Source: Pseudomonadota bacterium
GTDB taxonomy: Bacteria > Desulfobacterota > Desulfobulbia > Desulfobulbales > Desulfurivibrionaceae
Assembly (NCBI GenBank): GCA_018830485.1
Contig: JAHJRQ010000013.1
Span: forward strand, 1 to 64,000
Reading direction: 5' to 3'
Length of the DNA: 64,000 bases
The notes beneath the pieces were generated by a model that saw only the letters and a list, made by a program, of their open reading frames with translations, searched no databases and was not told the DNA's origin. The position numbers were made by a program, and so were the translations under genes. Shown piece by piece: positions 8,939 to 17,559 of this stretch (the first letter of the stretch is position 1; every line of letters begins with the position of its first letter).

Positions 8939-9238
8939 ATGAAAAAAACCGTTCTCTGTTCCGTAGCCTTCGCACTGGTCCTTGGTTTTGCAGCAACCTC
9001 GGCTCTTGCTGCTGCCGCTGACGTTGTCACCTATCCCGCGGCAAAGGCGCCGATGGGCAAGGTCATCTTCAACCACAAAGCGCATAGCACAAAGCTTGGC
9101 GATTGCGCCAAGTGCCATGAAGGCACCCCGGCAAAAATCGCGATGAACAAAGAAGCTGCGCACGGCAAAGCCTGTCTTGATTGCCACAAAGCGATGAAAC
9201 AGGGTCCTGCCAAGTGTGCTGAGTGCCACAAGAAGTAA
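8939..9238 (+). CDS. Small trihaem class III (c7-like) cytochrome
   Basis: The 99-residue protein has a Sec signal peptide (MKKTVLCSVAFALVLGFAAT, cleaved near ALA-AAA) and three CxxCH haem sites: CAKCH, CLDCH and CAECH. Further histidines (FNHKAH, AAHGK) are suited as distal ligands, as in periplasmic c3/c7 electron carriers of sulfate and metal reducers. I chose the ATG at 8939 because GGGAGAAG lies just upstream and the signal peptide begins there. A longer frame from 8840 would start inside the promoter. It follows the System II maturation genes and ends in its own terminator. Confidence 0.9.
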   Translation: MKKTVLCSVAFALVLGFAATSALAAAADVVTYPAAKAPMGKVIFNHKAHSTKLGDCAKCHEGTPAKIAMNKEAAHGKACLDCHKAMKQGPAKCAECHKK

Positions 9239-9261
9239 GCATTCGCGCGTAGCATGGATAC

Positions 9262-9295
9262 AAAAAAGGCTGCTCGAATGAGTAGCCTTTTTTTA
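9262..9295 (+). terminator. Rho-independent terminator after the trihaem cytochrome
   Basis: AAGGCTGCTC, a GAAT loop and GAGTAGCCTT form a hairpin followed by seven Ts. Confidence 0.9.
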
Positions 9296-9533
9296 TTCTG
9301 AGCACCCTACTCTTCAGCCCGTCTTTTCGTCATCCCGGCGGAAGCCGGGATGACGTTCCGCAAAGCAATTCTTTGAGAAAAACAACACGCATGATCAACA
9401 GGTTGACGCATGGCACCCGCGCGCTGGCTGAAGTTCGATGGTATTCAGATTTTTTATTGTTTTGCCTCGAAAGGCACGGACTTGGTTTCTCGGAACCTCT
9501 CTTCACACCCCGTACGGTTACCCTCCAACGACA

Positions 9534-9866
9534 ATGAAACATAGTGCATTACTCCTCGCATGCATGCTGCTTCTTCAGAACACCGCCGCCCACGGCGGCG
9601 CGGAAGACAGCACGGCAAAAAAGGCGGCTGACCATCCCCCTGTCGCCCCATCGGTTATCGTTCTGAAAAGCGTGTCAGGGAAAAGGCCCGCGATCTTTCC
9701 CCATGCCAAGCATCAAACCAGGCACGACTGCGACACCTGCCACAAAAACGAAAACTTCCCAAGGGACAAAAAGTGGGACCTCAAGACCGGGCATGCCCTC
9801 TGCATGGGGTGTCACAAGGCAAAAAACGAAGGGCCGACCAAATGCAACAACGCCTGTCACCAATAA
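9534..9866 (+). CDS. Small periplasmic c-type cytochrome with an unusual third haem site
   Basis: This 110-residue protein has a signal peptide (MKHSALLLACMLLLQNTAAH) and a c7-like core: FPHAKHQTRHDCDTCH, then CMGCH, then a C-terminal CNNACH. The first two are normal CxxCH sites, but the third has three residues between the cysteines (CX3CH). It is related in layout to the preceding cytochrome and probably also carries electrons in the periplasm. ATG 9534 was chosen because the signal peptide starts there; no strong Shine-Dalgarno is visible. A perfect terminator follows. Confidence 0.82.
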   Translation: MKHSALLLACMLLLQNTAAHGGAEDSTAKKAADHPPVAPSVIVLKSVSGKRPAIFPHAKHQTRHDCDTCHKNENFPRDKKWDLKTGHALCMGCHKAKNEGPTKCNNACHQ

Positions 9867-9890
9867 ACCAGCCCGCGACTTTGCAGGACA

Positions 9891-9922
9891 AAAAAAGGCT
9901 GCTCAATCGAGCAGCCTTTTTT
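9891..9922 (+). terminator. Rho-independent terminator after the second cytochrome
   Basis: A perfect 14-bp stem, AAAAAAGGCTGCTC with GAGCAGCCTTTTTT around an AATC loop. The A and T flanks would let it work in both directions, so it may also stop transcripts of the minus-strand operon ending at 10041. Confidence 0.9.
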
Positions 9923-10040
9923 CTTGCTTTCCGCCATTCCTGCAACCAAGGGTCAACCGTCAGGTGCTTCTCAACGCAACTGGCCGCTCACTCCTGATCA
10001 CAGAAACCATGCCCAGTGCAACAACGTTCATCCTTTGCGT

Positions 10041-10277
10041 TCAGCACCTCGCCTCAGGCTCAACCCCGCTGCCCTCCCTTGCCAGAGATGCCACGCTGCA
10101 AATGGCGGCAATGGCGGAAAACGGACCCAGGAGAAGAAACAGGGCAAAGGCCGCAAGTCCCCAGAAAGCCTCACTGATCCGGCGATAAGAATCCCTGGCA
10201 GGGACAGTTCCCGTCGCTTCATTCGCACTCAAACCGCCGAGACTGATCTTGCCCAGAAACTGTGTGATGGTAGTCAT
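10041..10277 (-). CDS. Small single-span membrane protein of the NrfD-1 operon
   Basis: This 78-residue protein of unknown family has one strong hydrophobic segment (FWGLAAFALFLLLGPFSAIA, about residues 35-55) after a polar N-terminus. AAGGAG lies seven bases before the ATG at 10277, which is why I prefer it to the ATG two codons upstream. It is the last gene of the run NrfD-1, MerR-1 and this one, 38 bases after MerR-1. I infer an accessory role in the NrfD complex or membrane anchoring, without family support. Confidence 0.6.
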   Translation of the reverse strand: MTTITQFLGKISLGGLSANEATGTVPARDSYRRISEAFWGLAAFALFLLLGPFSAIAAICSVASLAREGSGVEPEARC

Positions 10278-10315
10278 TGTCATTCTCCTTGTTAAAAACA
10301 AAAGACGAGTACCGC

Positions 10316-10669
10316 TCAGGCCGCAACATCTCCCGATCTCTGCTCAACACTGATCTTTCTGGGAACAAGACCGCTGGACATGAAGGCCGTGCACTGCTTT
10401 CTTTTCTCAAAGGGGCAGTCGGCAATGTTCCAGCAGGGGGTGTACTGGAGCAACTTTTTTATAGCGGCGATGCTGATGCCATGCTCATGAATCATGTCGC
10501 GCAGACATTGAATCCACTTAATGTCGTCCATGGTGTAGTAGCGCCACTGTCCGTTGCGCAAAGGCTTGACCAGATTTTCCCTTTCGTAGATCCTCAGGGT
10601 CCGCGGGTGCACTTCCAGCATTTTGGCCGCAGTTCCTATGGTAAAGATTGCTTTATTGTCGGATATCAT
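10316..10669 (-). CDS. MerR/HspR-family regulator with C-terminal cysteine motif (MerR-1)
   Basis: The 117-residue protein starts with a winged helix of the MerR/HspR type (IGTAAKMLEVHPRTLRIYERENLVKP, then WRYYTMDDIKWI). It ends with PCWNIADCP and a further cysteine in KRKQC. Three closely placed cysteines suggest metal or redox sensing, as in other MerR proteins, but no ligand can be assigned. A paralogue with the same PCWxIxxCP motif lies at 17094-17540, also just downstream of an nrfD gene. It sits between NrfD-1 and the small membrane protein. Confidence 0.8.
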   Translation of the reverse strand: MISDNKAIFTIGTAAKMLEVHPRTLRIYERENLVKPLRNGQWRYYTMDDIKWIQCLRDMIHEHGISIAAIKKLLQYTPCWNIADCPFEKRKQCTAFMSSGLVPRKISVEQRSGDVAA

Positions 10670-10688
10670 CGTCTCTACTCCGGTTTGA

Positions 10689-10724
10689 ACTTCCCGCGGG
10701 CGGGAGATACCGCCCGCGGGAAGT
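10689..10724. promoter_or_regulatory. Long GC-rich hairpin between nrfD-1 and merR-1
   Basis: A perfect 15-bp stem (ACTTCCCGCGGGCGG, 10689-10703, with its complement at 10710-10724) around a GAGATA loop lies in the 89-base gap inside the operon. The T-rich tail is on the plus side, so for the minus-strand message it is more likely a processing or stability hairpin than a terminator. Confidence 0.6.
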
Positions 10725-10758
10725 CATTTTTCTTTATTCAGCCTCGCATGGGCCGTTA

Positions 10759-11943
10759 TCAATGATGGCCGCTGGGCCGGAAAGCCTTGCCAAAAAACCG
10801 CTCCCCAAGAAGGAACCCGAGACCGACAACACCGAAACCACCCAGGGCGATCAAAAATTCGGACACGGAGGGGAAATAGGAGAAGTAGGTCGGCAGATCG
10901 TCAAAGCCGTTATAGATCGGCACGATCTGACCGGCAACCACGATGTCGTAACGCTGGAAGTACGCACCAACCAACACCATGAGGGCAGCAGCGGATAGTG
11001 CCTGCTGGCTTTTCATCCGGGAGAGGGTCATGATCACGAGGGGAGCAAGCATGCCGACCACGGTTTCGAATACCCAGAAATTCATGGCGAGCGGGCCCTG
11101 GATCAGGGACAGGGCTGCAAGACGGGCTTCCTCGGTGCCACCGGAAAAGGCGGCGATGAACTTCCAGGTGGTGGCGATGGCCAACAGCACGAGGGTGCTG
11201 AACATGACCTTGCCGGCGCCCTGGAGACCTTCGCGGGTGGACTGGCTCATTTCCTCGCCCCGCATCTTATAGGCCCAGTTGCTGAACAGAATGATCGCGG
11301 CGGCGCCGGTCATAACGGCGGAAGCAAGAAAATAGACGGGCAACTGAGAGCCATACCAGAAAGGACGCGCGGAAAGGGTCGCAAACACGGCGCCCAGGTT
11401 GGTATTGGCCGCAAGCTCAGCCAGAGCGCCAAGCACGCCTAGGGTAATGGCCAGGGAATATTTTTTGGTCAGGATCAGGTAAAACTCCACAAACATGAAG
11501 CCAACGGCCATGCTGTACAGGGTTCCCATCCACCAGATGTTGGAGGTCAGATTGGGGGAAAGCATGTTGTAGAGGAGCATGCGATGGGGATTCTCAAGCT
11601 CAAGGCCGATGATGAGGAACCCGCCGAAGATGACCACGATGGAGAGGTATACCATGCGGTTGGCGAGAGCGGTCAAGCGGTTATGCCCGAAGATGTGGCT
11701 CAGCACGGCAAGCAGGCAGAGCCCGGTGGAGATGATGGCGAAATACGCATAATTCGCGATCAGGATGCCCCAAGGCATTTCCCGGGTGTTGGCAAAGGCA
11801 TGTTCATGCCCGGCAACCTGGGCATACAGACCGGCGCCGACACCGACCAAGGCCAGGATCGCACACAGGATGGTTAACTTGGTCACCGTCGGGGTAGCGA
11901 CCTTTTCCTCTGCCACCTCAGCGAGTGAGAATGTGTTCAACAT
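10759..11943 (-). CDS. nrfD: NrfD/PsrC-family quinone-interacting membrane subunit (NrfD-1)
   Basis: NrfD proteins are polytopic subunits that exchange electrons (and sometimes protons) between a periplasmic FeS/cytochrome module and menaquinone. The 394-residue sequence has about nine or ten hydrophobic segments and the family-like motifs GLELENPHRMLLYNMLSP and SNIWWMGTLYSM. GGGAGG lies upstream of the start. It heads a minus-strand operon with MerR-1 and a small membrane protein and lies behind a near-consensus sigma54 promoter. Its paralogue is at 17560-18753. The FeS protein and trihaem cytochrome encoded at 13043-14249 are plausible partners. Confidence 0.88.
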   Translation of the reverse strand: MLNTFSLAEVAEEKVATPTVTKLTILCAILALVGVGAGLYAQVAGHEHAFANTREMPWGILIANYAYFAIISTGLCLLAVLSHIFGHNRLTALANRMVYLSIVVIFGGFLIIGLELENPHRMLLYNMLSPNLTSNIWWMGTLYSMAVGFMFVEFYLILTKKYSLAITLGVLGALAELAANTNLGAVFATLSARPFWYGSQLPVYFLASAVMTGAAAIILFSNWAYKMRGEEMSQSTREGLQGAGKVMFSTLVLLAIATTWKFIAAFSGGTEEARLAALSLIQGPLAMNFWVFETVVGMLAPLVIMTLSRMKSQQALSAAALMVLVGAYFQRYDIVVAGQIVPIYNGFDDLPTYFSYFPSVSEFLIALGGFGVVGLGFLLGERFFGKAFRPSGHH

Positions 11944-12238
11944 GATTTTTCCTCCCTAAATTTTTTATCTGCAATTTAACAGTTAGTGTAACTCACTCCC
12001 GGCCAGGGAGTTATTCCTGCGAACTTCGTTTAATTTTCGATTTAAACCTGTACTCAAACAGTTGCTGGTACTTTCTGGAGCAGGTGATACTTCCGGGCCG
12101 CCACCCGTTGATTGAGGAGTTTCTCCCCTCCAGAAGAACATTTTCAGCCAACTCTCCCCGGCCACCTCCTTTTCCGTGCATTCACTTGTTCGACAATGGG
12201 CTTTTCCTTGCACCGCTTCCATGTCGGAAAAATGAAAG

Positions 12239-12254
12239 AGCAAGGTGCGTGCCA
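12239..12254 (-). promoter_or_regulatory. Sigma54 promoter of the NrfD-1 operon
   Basis: On the minus strand the bases read TGGCACGCACCTTGCT. This matches the -24 TGGCACG and -12 TTGCW elements of RpoN promoters at exact spacing (GG at 12252-12253, GC at 12240-12241). Transcription would start near 12228, giving a leader of about 285 bases before NrfD-1. The match is seen directly; use by RpoN is inferred. Confidence 0.8.
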
Positions 12255-12364
12255 CAACATATCAATCCGCCTCCTTTTTTAGAATAAATACGGTTTTCCA
12301 TAGAGAAGCAAGGAGTTAGAGTTTTACAACCACAGATTTCATATCTATCACGAACATATTATGT

Positions 12365-12384
12365 TGCAGGTTATTTAACCTGCA
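12365..12384. promoter_or_regulatory. Perfect palindrome, possible operator
   Basis: TGCAGGTTA and TAACCTGCA face each other across two Ts. The site lies between the sigma54 promoter at 12239 and the putative activator site at 12416. Confidence 0.4.
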
Positions 12385-12415
12385 GGGCTATTTTTGATCT
12401 GACACCCACCCCGAA

Positions 12416-12435
12416 ATGGACGCAAAACGATCCAT
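12416..12435. promoter_or_regulatory. Putative upstream activator site for the NrfD-1 sigma54 promoter
   Basis: ATGG, 12 bases, then CCAT, with the core CAAAACGATCCAT (12423-12435). Two similar sites stand before the second sigma54 promoter (19440-19458 and 19471-19490). It is about 190-210 bp upstream of the predicted start, a normal enhancer distance for sigma54 activators. The rest of the gap, 12436-12925, shows no gene or other clear element. Confidence 0.5.
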
Positions 12436-12925
12436 TTGCCGGCACCAATACCCAACCACCTTGAAAACAAAAAAACGACACAACTACAAGATGATATTAC
12501 ACTCAGCCTCCATGGCATGCCGTATTGCACCCCCCAGCGCGCCCCATTGGAGTTCTGTTTTTTAGTCATTGAAATCAGCAACATAAAATCAAAACGGCGC
12601 AGCATTCGCCCCATCGGACTCCAAGCACCAGCGACATGCCCCTCCCTGGAGAATCATACCTCGATCATTGTTGGACAAAACGCACTGGAATAGCGCAACG
12701 GACTAAAAAGGAAAACCGCAGGGATAGCGGCACTCACACACCCCGGACGCATTCAGACCTGGACGCAAGTCCGCACAAATCGGCAGAACGAAAGAGAAGC
12801 CGAGAGCTCACCTTTTATTTGACAATACGAGTTGCAATACGATTGCGAGGGATCCAGGAATTTCCTGAACCAAGGAACCGGAGGTGGCGGGTGGGCGAAT
12901 ACCAGCAGAAAGGAGGCAACCAAAC

Positions 12926-12965
12926 AAAAAAGCGGAAAACCCAGGCATGCCCGGGCTTTCCGCTT
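12926..12965 (-). terminator. Rho-independent terminator of the FeS/cytochrome operon
   Basis: AAGCGGAAA (12930-12938) pairs with TTTCCGCTT (12957-12965), with an inner CCC/GGG pair. On the minus strand a T run follows. Confidence 0.85.
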
Positions 12966-13042
12966 CAAAAAAACAGAACAGGCCTCAATGCGGTCGTCCG
13001 CTCGCTATCGCGGCAGGCGAACGCATTGAATCACAGGGCAAA

Positions 13043-13471
13043 TCAATGCTTACCGGAAGCCTTGCCCTGGGGCGCGGGGCCGGTCAGTTTATTGTACCCC
13101 TTGACGCCCACATGGCAGGTGGTGCAACGGGTGTTGGAGGCAAAAGCCATCTGCCCGTCATGGCAGGCACCGCAGTATTTCCCTTTATACAGGGAAGCCA
13201 TGGTGAAATCCGCCTTCTGCTCGGCGGCACCGGCTGCCATCTCAAAGAGCGTGTCATGGCACATGTCACAGGAAAGACCGGCGTCCATGGTGTGGGTTTT
13301 ATGGTAAAACACCACGCCCTTCACGGGTTTTGTCCAAATAATGGGCGCCTTCGGACCATAGGTACCCTCATCGTAGGCTTCCTCGCCAAAGGATTGGCTG
13401 GAAAAAACCAGGAGGCCGACCACAGCCGCCAAGCCCACCATATTCATTACGCTCTTGGTATTGCGTTTCAT
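13043..13471 (-). CDS. Periplasmic trihaem cytochrome c, partner of the FeS protein
   Basis: This 142-residue protein has a signal peptide (MKRNTKSVMNMVGLAAVVGLLV) and three CxxCH sites: CDMCH, CGACH and CTTCH. Histidines in FYHKTHTMDAG are likely distal ligands. ATG 13471 was chosen because GGAGAGG lies six bases upstream and it removes the overlap with the FeS gene. It starts 22 bases after the FeS stop codon, so the two are co-transcribed. Cytochrome plus FeS plus NrfD is the usual make-up of periplasm-facing quinone oxidoreductase modules in sulfate reducers; which NrfD it uses is not shown by the sequence. Confidence 0.87.
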   Translation of the reverse strand: MKRNTKSVMNMVGLAAVVGLLVFSSQSFGEEAYDEGTYGPKAPIIWTKPVKGVVFYHKTHTMDAGLSCDMCHDTLFEMAAGAAEQKADFTMASLYKGKYCGACHDGQMAFASNTRCTTCHVGVKGYNKLTGPAPQGKASGKH

Positions 13472-13493
13472 TACAACCCTCTCCGCTGCTTGG

Positions 13494-14249
13494 TTAATCA
13501 TTCATATAGAAAACGTTGGGCATGGCGCCGGTTTCAGGACGAAGAACCCAAACAACCTTCTCAGGCGTGTGGATCAGCTTGTACGCCTCACTGTCGTAAT
13601 TGGTGAGATCCCCGAAGACGCGAACATCAGCCGGGCAGGCAGCGGAGCAAGCCGTCGTGCTTTCGCCTTTGGACAGGCGGGTGTCGAAACAAAAATTGCA
13701 CTTGTCAATGGCCCGGTTCTCCTCCTTGAAATAACGGGCATTGTATGGACAGGCAGCCATGCAGGTCTTACAGCCGATACAGCGCTTGTAATCCATCATG
13801 ACGATACCGTTCTTCTTGTCCTTGTATGTTGCGGTGGTGGGGCACACCCGGACACAGGGCGGACGATTGCAATGGTTGCAGAGCACCGGCATGAACACCC
13901 GCTCTTTCGCGCCCCTGGCAATCGCCCGTTCCTGCTGGAGTATGGTGGTGCGGTAGCCGTAGGAAGGCACGTTATTGGTTTTCACGCAGGCTTCCATGCA
14001 GCGCTCACAGTCGATGCAGCGATTCTGCCGCATAACCATGGTGTAATGGGGGCTGTACGGAAAACTTCCGGCGGCGGGCACAGGGCCCATGGCGCTCTCG
14101 GCCTTCCGAGCGGAGGTCAGGGAAAGCACGGTCCCCCCGACAAAAACACCGGTTACCGCCAACCCAAAACGAAGGAATCGGCGGCGCTCCTCGGAAGGAA
14201 GGGTTTCAACCCCCTCATTCTCGAGTTTATCAAGATCATCAATCTTCAT
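13494..14249 (-). CDS. Tat-exported four-cluster [4Fe-4S] ferredoxin subunit (NrfC/DmsB type)
   Basis: The 251-residue protein has a twin-arginine type N-terminus (RRRFLRFGLAVTG, about residues 22-34) and then four cysteine groups: CIDCERCMEAC, CNHCNRPPCVRVCP, CIGCKTCMAACP, and CNFC with ACSAACP. This is the electron-wire subunit that links a catalytic or cytochrome subunit to an NrfD membrane protein. ATG 14249 has GAGGAG at good spacing; the GTG two codons earlier sits too close. It is the first gene of a pair with the trihaem cytochrome and is divergent from the sigma54 activator. Confidence 0.92.
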   Translation of the reverse strand: MKIDDLDKLENEGVETLPSEERRRFLRFGLAVTGVFVGGTVLSLTSARKAESAMGPVPAAGSFPYSPHYTMVMRQNRCIDCERCMEACVKTNNVPSYGYRTTILQQERAIARGAKERVFMPVLCNHCNRPPCVRVCPTTATYKDKKNGIVMMDYKRCIGCKTCMAACPYNARYFKEENRAIDKCNFCFDTRLSKGESTTACSAACPADVRVFGDLTNYDSEAYKLIHTPEKVVWVLRPETGAMPNVFYMND

Positions 14250-14612
14250 TCTCACGTCTCCTCAGTTATTTCAGAAGGGTGCTCGACCTCTTCCACCCTT
14301 CAGGAATCGGACAACCCGAAAGGTACTTAAGCAATTAACCCCCGGATTAATTGCCGATGGGCAAATTTGGCCCATTGTAATTTGACAAACCCGCATGTCA
14401 AGATAATTTTCAAGATCTCGGGCAAACCTTTCATGGTTCCGCGCTTTTTTCGGATTCACAATTATGGCATTCTTCTGCATTCTCGACAAAAAACGCCCCT
14501 ATGTGCGCCTTTCAGCAAGCATACTTTGTTTTTTTTTGCTATAGCATTACTGTAAGTCAAGAATGATTCTTAACAATAACCCGGAAAACCAAAAAGCACA
14601 CTCAGCAGAGCA
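14250..14612. other. Divergent intergenic region between the FeS operon and the sigma54 activator
   Basis: No gene is present. A near-palindrome TGGGCAAATTTGGCCCA lies at about 14358-14374, centrally between the two divergent genes, and could bind a regulator. On the minus strand it superficially resembles a sigma54 site, but the spacing is one base short. Confidence 0.4.
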
Positions 14613-17012
14613 ATGGACACTAATAAACAGCCCCCCTCTTCTTCCGCCGTTCAGGAAGCGGTTTTCACCGTCAATGAAAGCTGGCAGATCACTTCTTTCA
14701 ACCAGGCAGCGGAGAAACTCCTGGGCCTCTCTGCCCAAGATATCATCGGCAAGAGCTGTCAGGACGTTTTCAGCGGCTCGGACAGGTTCGTTTCCATGTG
14801 CAAACTGTACGGACCATTGACTGCGGGCCGCGCCATGCACGGGCTGCGGGTCGTGCTGCCCAAGCCGGACAGCACCGAATCCGTCATTCTGCTGGTCACA
14901 GCGATCCCCGTTCCCGACAAAAACGGCAAACTCTCCGGCGCAATCATTACTGTCCGCGACGCCAACGATCCGGGTCAGATCTATCCCTTGGTCATGGAGA
15001 GCATCGCAGACGGCGTCTTCACCGTGGACAAGCGATTCCGCATCACCTCCTTCAACAAGGCGGCGGAAAACATCACCGGCTGGACCGCCAAGGAAGTCGT
15101 CGGGGTGTCCTGCAATATCATTTTCAAGTCCAACATCTGCGGCGCCGACTGCATCCTGGCCCAGAGCGTCAATGAAGGCAAATCCATCGTCAATCGTTCC
15201 ATCTACATCAAAGGCAAGAATGGCCGGACCATCCCCATCAGCATCAGCGCCTCGCCGCTCATCGACCCGGAAGGCCAGGTCATCGGCGGGGTGGAAACCT
15301 TTCGGGACATTACTTCCAGCCTGCAACAGAATCTCATTTTAGACAGCATTGCCGACGGCGTCTTCACCGTGGACCGGAACTGGCATCTGACCTCCTTCAA
15401 CAAGGCGGCGGAAGGCATCACCGGCTGGAGCAAGGATGAGGTTCTCGGCAAGCCCTGCAGCGCCATTTTCCATTCGAGCATCTGCGGAGAGACCTGCATT
15501 CTCGCCCAGAGCGTGGAAAGCGGTAAGCCCATCGGCAACCGTTCCATTTTCATCAAGGGCAAAGACGGGGAGACCATCCCGATCAGCATCAGCGCCGCCC
15601 CCCTTACCGATCCGGACGGCGATGTCATCGGCGGGGTGGAAACCTTCCGCGACCTGACCTCGGTCATGACCAAGGATCTCGTCCTGGAAAGCATCGCCGA
15701 CGGGGTGTTCACCGTGAACCGCAGTTGGAAGATCACCTCCTTCAACCGGGCGGCCGAACTGATTACGGGCTGGAAACGGCAGGATGCCATCGGCAAGTCG
15801 TGCAGCGACGTGTTCCACTCCAGCATCTGCGGCGAAAACTGCGCCATTGCCCAAAGCCTATACAGCGGCAAGCCCGTGGCCAACCGCTCCATCTTTGTCA
15901 AGAACATCGACGGCAAGCAGATCCCCTTAAGCATCAGCGCCGCGCCGCTTCTTGACCACGAAGGCAACGTCATCGGCGGAGTTGAAACCTTCCGGGATCT
16001 GAGCGTGGTCACGGAACTGCGCAAACAGCTTTCCCGGCGCTACACCTTCGGCGAGATTCTCAGCAAAAGCGCCTCCATGCAGCGGATTTTCAGCATCCTG
16101 CCCGAGATCTCCCACAGCGAAAGCAATGTTCTGGTGCTCGGCGAATCGGGCACCGGTAAAGAGCTGGTGGCCCGCGCCATCCACACCTCGAGCCGGCGCA
16201 ACAAAGGGCCGTTCATGGCGGTCAACTGCGGGGCACTGCCGGAAACCCTGCTGGAGTCCGAGCTTTTCGGTTACAAGGCCGGCGCCTTCACCGATGCCAA
16301 ACACGACCGGCCAGGTCGCTTTGCCAGCGCCGAAAAGGGCACCCTGTTCCTCGATGAAATCGGCGATATCCCCGCCTCCCTCCAGGTCAAACTCCTGCGG
16401 GTTCTCCAGGAAAAGGTGTACGAACCCCTTGGCTCCAACAAGCCGGTCAAGGCCGACGTGCGGATCATCGCCGCCACCAATCGCAACCTGCAGCAGCTTG
16501 TGCAGGAAGGACTCTTCCGGGAAGACCTCTTCTATCGCCTGAACGTGGTGAAGATCCTCCTCCCCCCCCTGCGGGAGCGCATGGAAGACGTGCCCATGCT
16601 CGCCGAGCATTTCATCAAACAATTCAGCAATCAGCAGGGCAAGGATATCGTCGGGATTTCCGATGAAGCCCTGGGCATTCTCATGCGCTACGGCTTCCCA
16701 GGCAATATCCGTGAGCTGGAAAACATCATCGAGTATTCCTTCATCCTTTGCCATGGCGGGTTCATCCGGCCGGAACACCTGCCCGAGCCCTTTGCCCCCA
16801 AGGCCCAGGAAAGCCCGCAATCAGGAGCAATTCCCCTCCACAAGCCGCTTCCCCTTGAGGAAATCGAAAAACAGGCGATTTTCCAATCCCTGGAGCGGAA
16901 CCACTGGCGACGGATGAACACCTGCCGGGAGTTGGGCATCTCCAAGGACACCCTGCGCCGGAAGATAGAACGGTATGGGCTAAAGAACCCATTCGGCGAT
17001 GATCTCGACTAA
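14613..17012 (+). CDS. Sigma54-dependent transcriptional activator with four PAS domains
   Basis: The 799-residue protein has four PAS domains (about 1-120, 125-240, 240-355, 355-465), an AAA+ domain (about 480-720) and a Fis-type helix-turn-helix (about 755-795). Walker A is GESGTGKE (about 509-516) and Walker B is LFLDEIGD. The sigma54-contact loop reads GAFTDA (about 557-562) instead of GAFTGA. PAS domains 2-4 are near-identical with a period of about 115 residues, and each carries C-x9-C-x3-C (for example SC, then ICGADC or ICGETC). There is no receiver domain, so the signal is probably sensed directly by the PAS domains in the cytoplasm. Its position between the NrfD/FeS operons and the two nearby sigma54 promoters suggest it controls them. 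Confidence 0.92.
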   Translation: MDTNKQPPSSSAVQEAVFTVNESWQITSFNQAAEKLLGLSAQDIIGKSCQDVFSGSDRFVSMCKLYGPLTAGRAMHGLRVVLPKPDSTESVILLVTAIPVPDKNGKLSGAIITVRDANDPGQIYPLVMESIADGVFTVDKRFRITSFNKAAENITGWTAKEVVGVSCNIIFKSNICGADCILAQSVNEGKSIVNRSIYIKGKNGRTIPISISASPLIDPEGQVIGGVETFRDITSSLQQNLILDSIADGVFTVDRNWHLTSFNKAAEGITGWSKDEVLGKPCSAIFHSSICGETCILAQSVESGKPIGNRSIFIKGKDGETIPISISAAPLTDPDGDVIGGVETFRDLTSVMTKDLVLESIADGVFTVNRSWKITSFNRAAELITGWKRQDAIGKSCSDVFHSSICGENCAIAQSLYSGKPVANRSIFVKNIDGKQIPLSISAAPLLDHEGNVIGGVETFRDLSVVTELRKQLSRRYTFGEILSKSASMQRIFSILPEISHSESNVLVLGESGTGKELVARAIHTSSRRNKGPFMAVNCGALPETLLESELFGYKAGAFTDAKHDRPGRFASAEKGTLFLDEIGDIPASLQVKLLRVLQEKVYEPLGSNKPVKADVRIIAATNRNLQQLVQEGLFREDLFYRLNVVKILLPPLRERMEDVPMLAEHFIKQFSNQQGKDIVGISDEALGILMRYGFPGNIRELENIIEYSFILCHGGFIRPEHLPEPFAPKAQESPQSGAIPLHKPLPLEEIEKQAIFQSLERNHWRRMNTCRELGISKDTLRRKIERYGLKNPFGDDLD

Positions 17013-17032
17013 TCCCTTCGTTTCTTCCCAAT

Positions 17033-17072
17033 AAAAAAAGGGCCGAAGAGAATTTCCCTCCGGCCCTTTTTT
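17033..17072. terminator. Bidirectional terminator between the sigma54 activator and merR-2
   Basis: GGGCCG (17040-17045) pairs with CGGCCC (17061-17066), flanked by an A run and a T run. It serves the two convergent genes. Confidence 0.88.
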
Positions 17073-17093
17073 ATTGATTAACCACCAGTCGTA

Positions 17094-17540
17094 TCAACTG
17101 CGCCCGACCAGCTTCTTGCGGCCGGAACCGGCACTTTTCTTGGCCCGGTCGGCCGCCTTGGCTTTTTTTTCCGCCACCTCATCGCCCGCGACCCGCAAGG
17201 AGCGCGGCACAGCCTTATCAAAAAGACATTCACAGGTTTCATGGACCTCGCCGGGACATTCCGCAATCTCCCAGCATGGCGCGAGGGTCAACAATCTTTT
17301 CAACCCCGGAATGCTGATCCCCTGATCGTGGATCATGGAGCGCACACATGACACCCACTTGATGTCGTTCAAGGAATACAGCCGCCGGGATCCTGTATGC
17401 TGGGGATGAACCAGCCCTTCTGCCTCGTAGATACGAAGTGTTCTCGGATGAACATCCAACAGCTTTGCTGCCACCCCTATGGGGTAAATCGGCAAATCAG
17501 GCCGCAAAGGCTGGATGGCCTTTTTTTTCTTGGCCACCAT
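17094..17540 (-). CDS. MerR/HspR-family regulator with cysteine motif and basic tail (MerR-2)
   Basis: This 148-residue paralogue of MerR-1 has the winged helix IGVAAKLLDVHPRTLRIYEAEGLVHP and the same PCWEIAECP motif, followed by HETCECLF. It adds a lysine/alanine-rich tail that may bind nucleic acid non-specifically. The start at 17540 is set by GGAGGAGAAGGAT directly upstream; a longer frame runs into nrfD-2 and is not real. It begins 19 bases after the nrfD-2 stop, so the nrfD-merR order is the same as in the first module. Confidence 0.82.
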   Translation of the reverse strand: MVAKKKKAIQPLRPDLPIYPIGVAAKLLDVHPRTLRIYEAEGLVHPQHTGSRRLYSLNDIKWVSCVRSMIHDQGISIPGLKRLLTLAPCWEIAECPGEVHETCECLFDKAVPRSLRVAGDEVAEKKAKAADRAKKSAGSGRKKLVGRS

Positions 17541-17559
17541 ATCCTTCTCCTCCGCGTGC

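Noticed and set aside
11983-12255. 90-codon minus-strand frame before nrfD-1 starting with GTG
   Set aside because: Its first codons are the -24 element of the sigma54 promoter, the ribosome-binding site is 14 bases away, and the composition is not protein-like.
14355-14376. Sigma54-like site on the minus strand before the FeS operon
   Set aside because: TGGGCC and TTGC are present, but the GG-GC distance is one base short of the strict RpoN spacing; it is better described as a near-palindrome.
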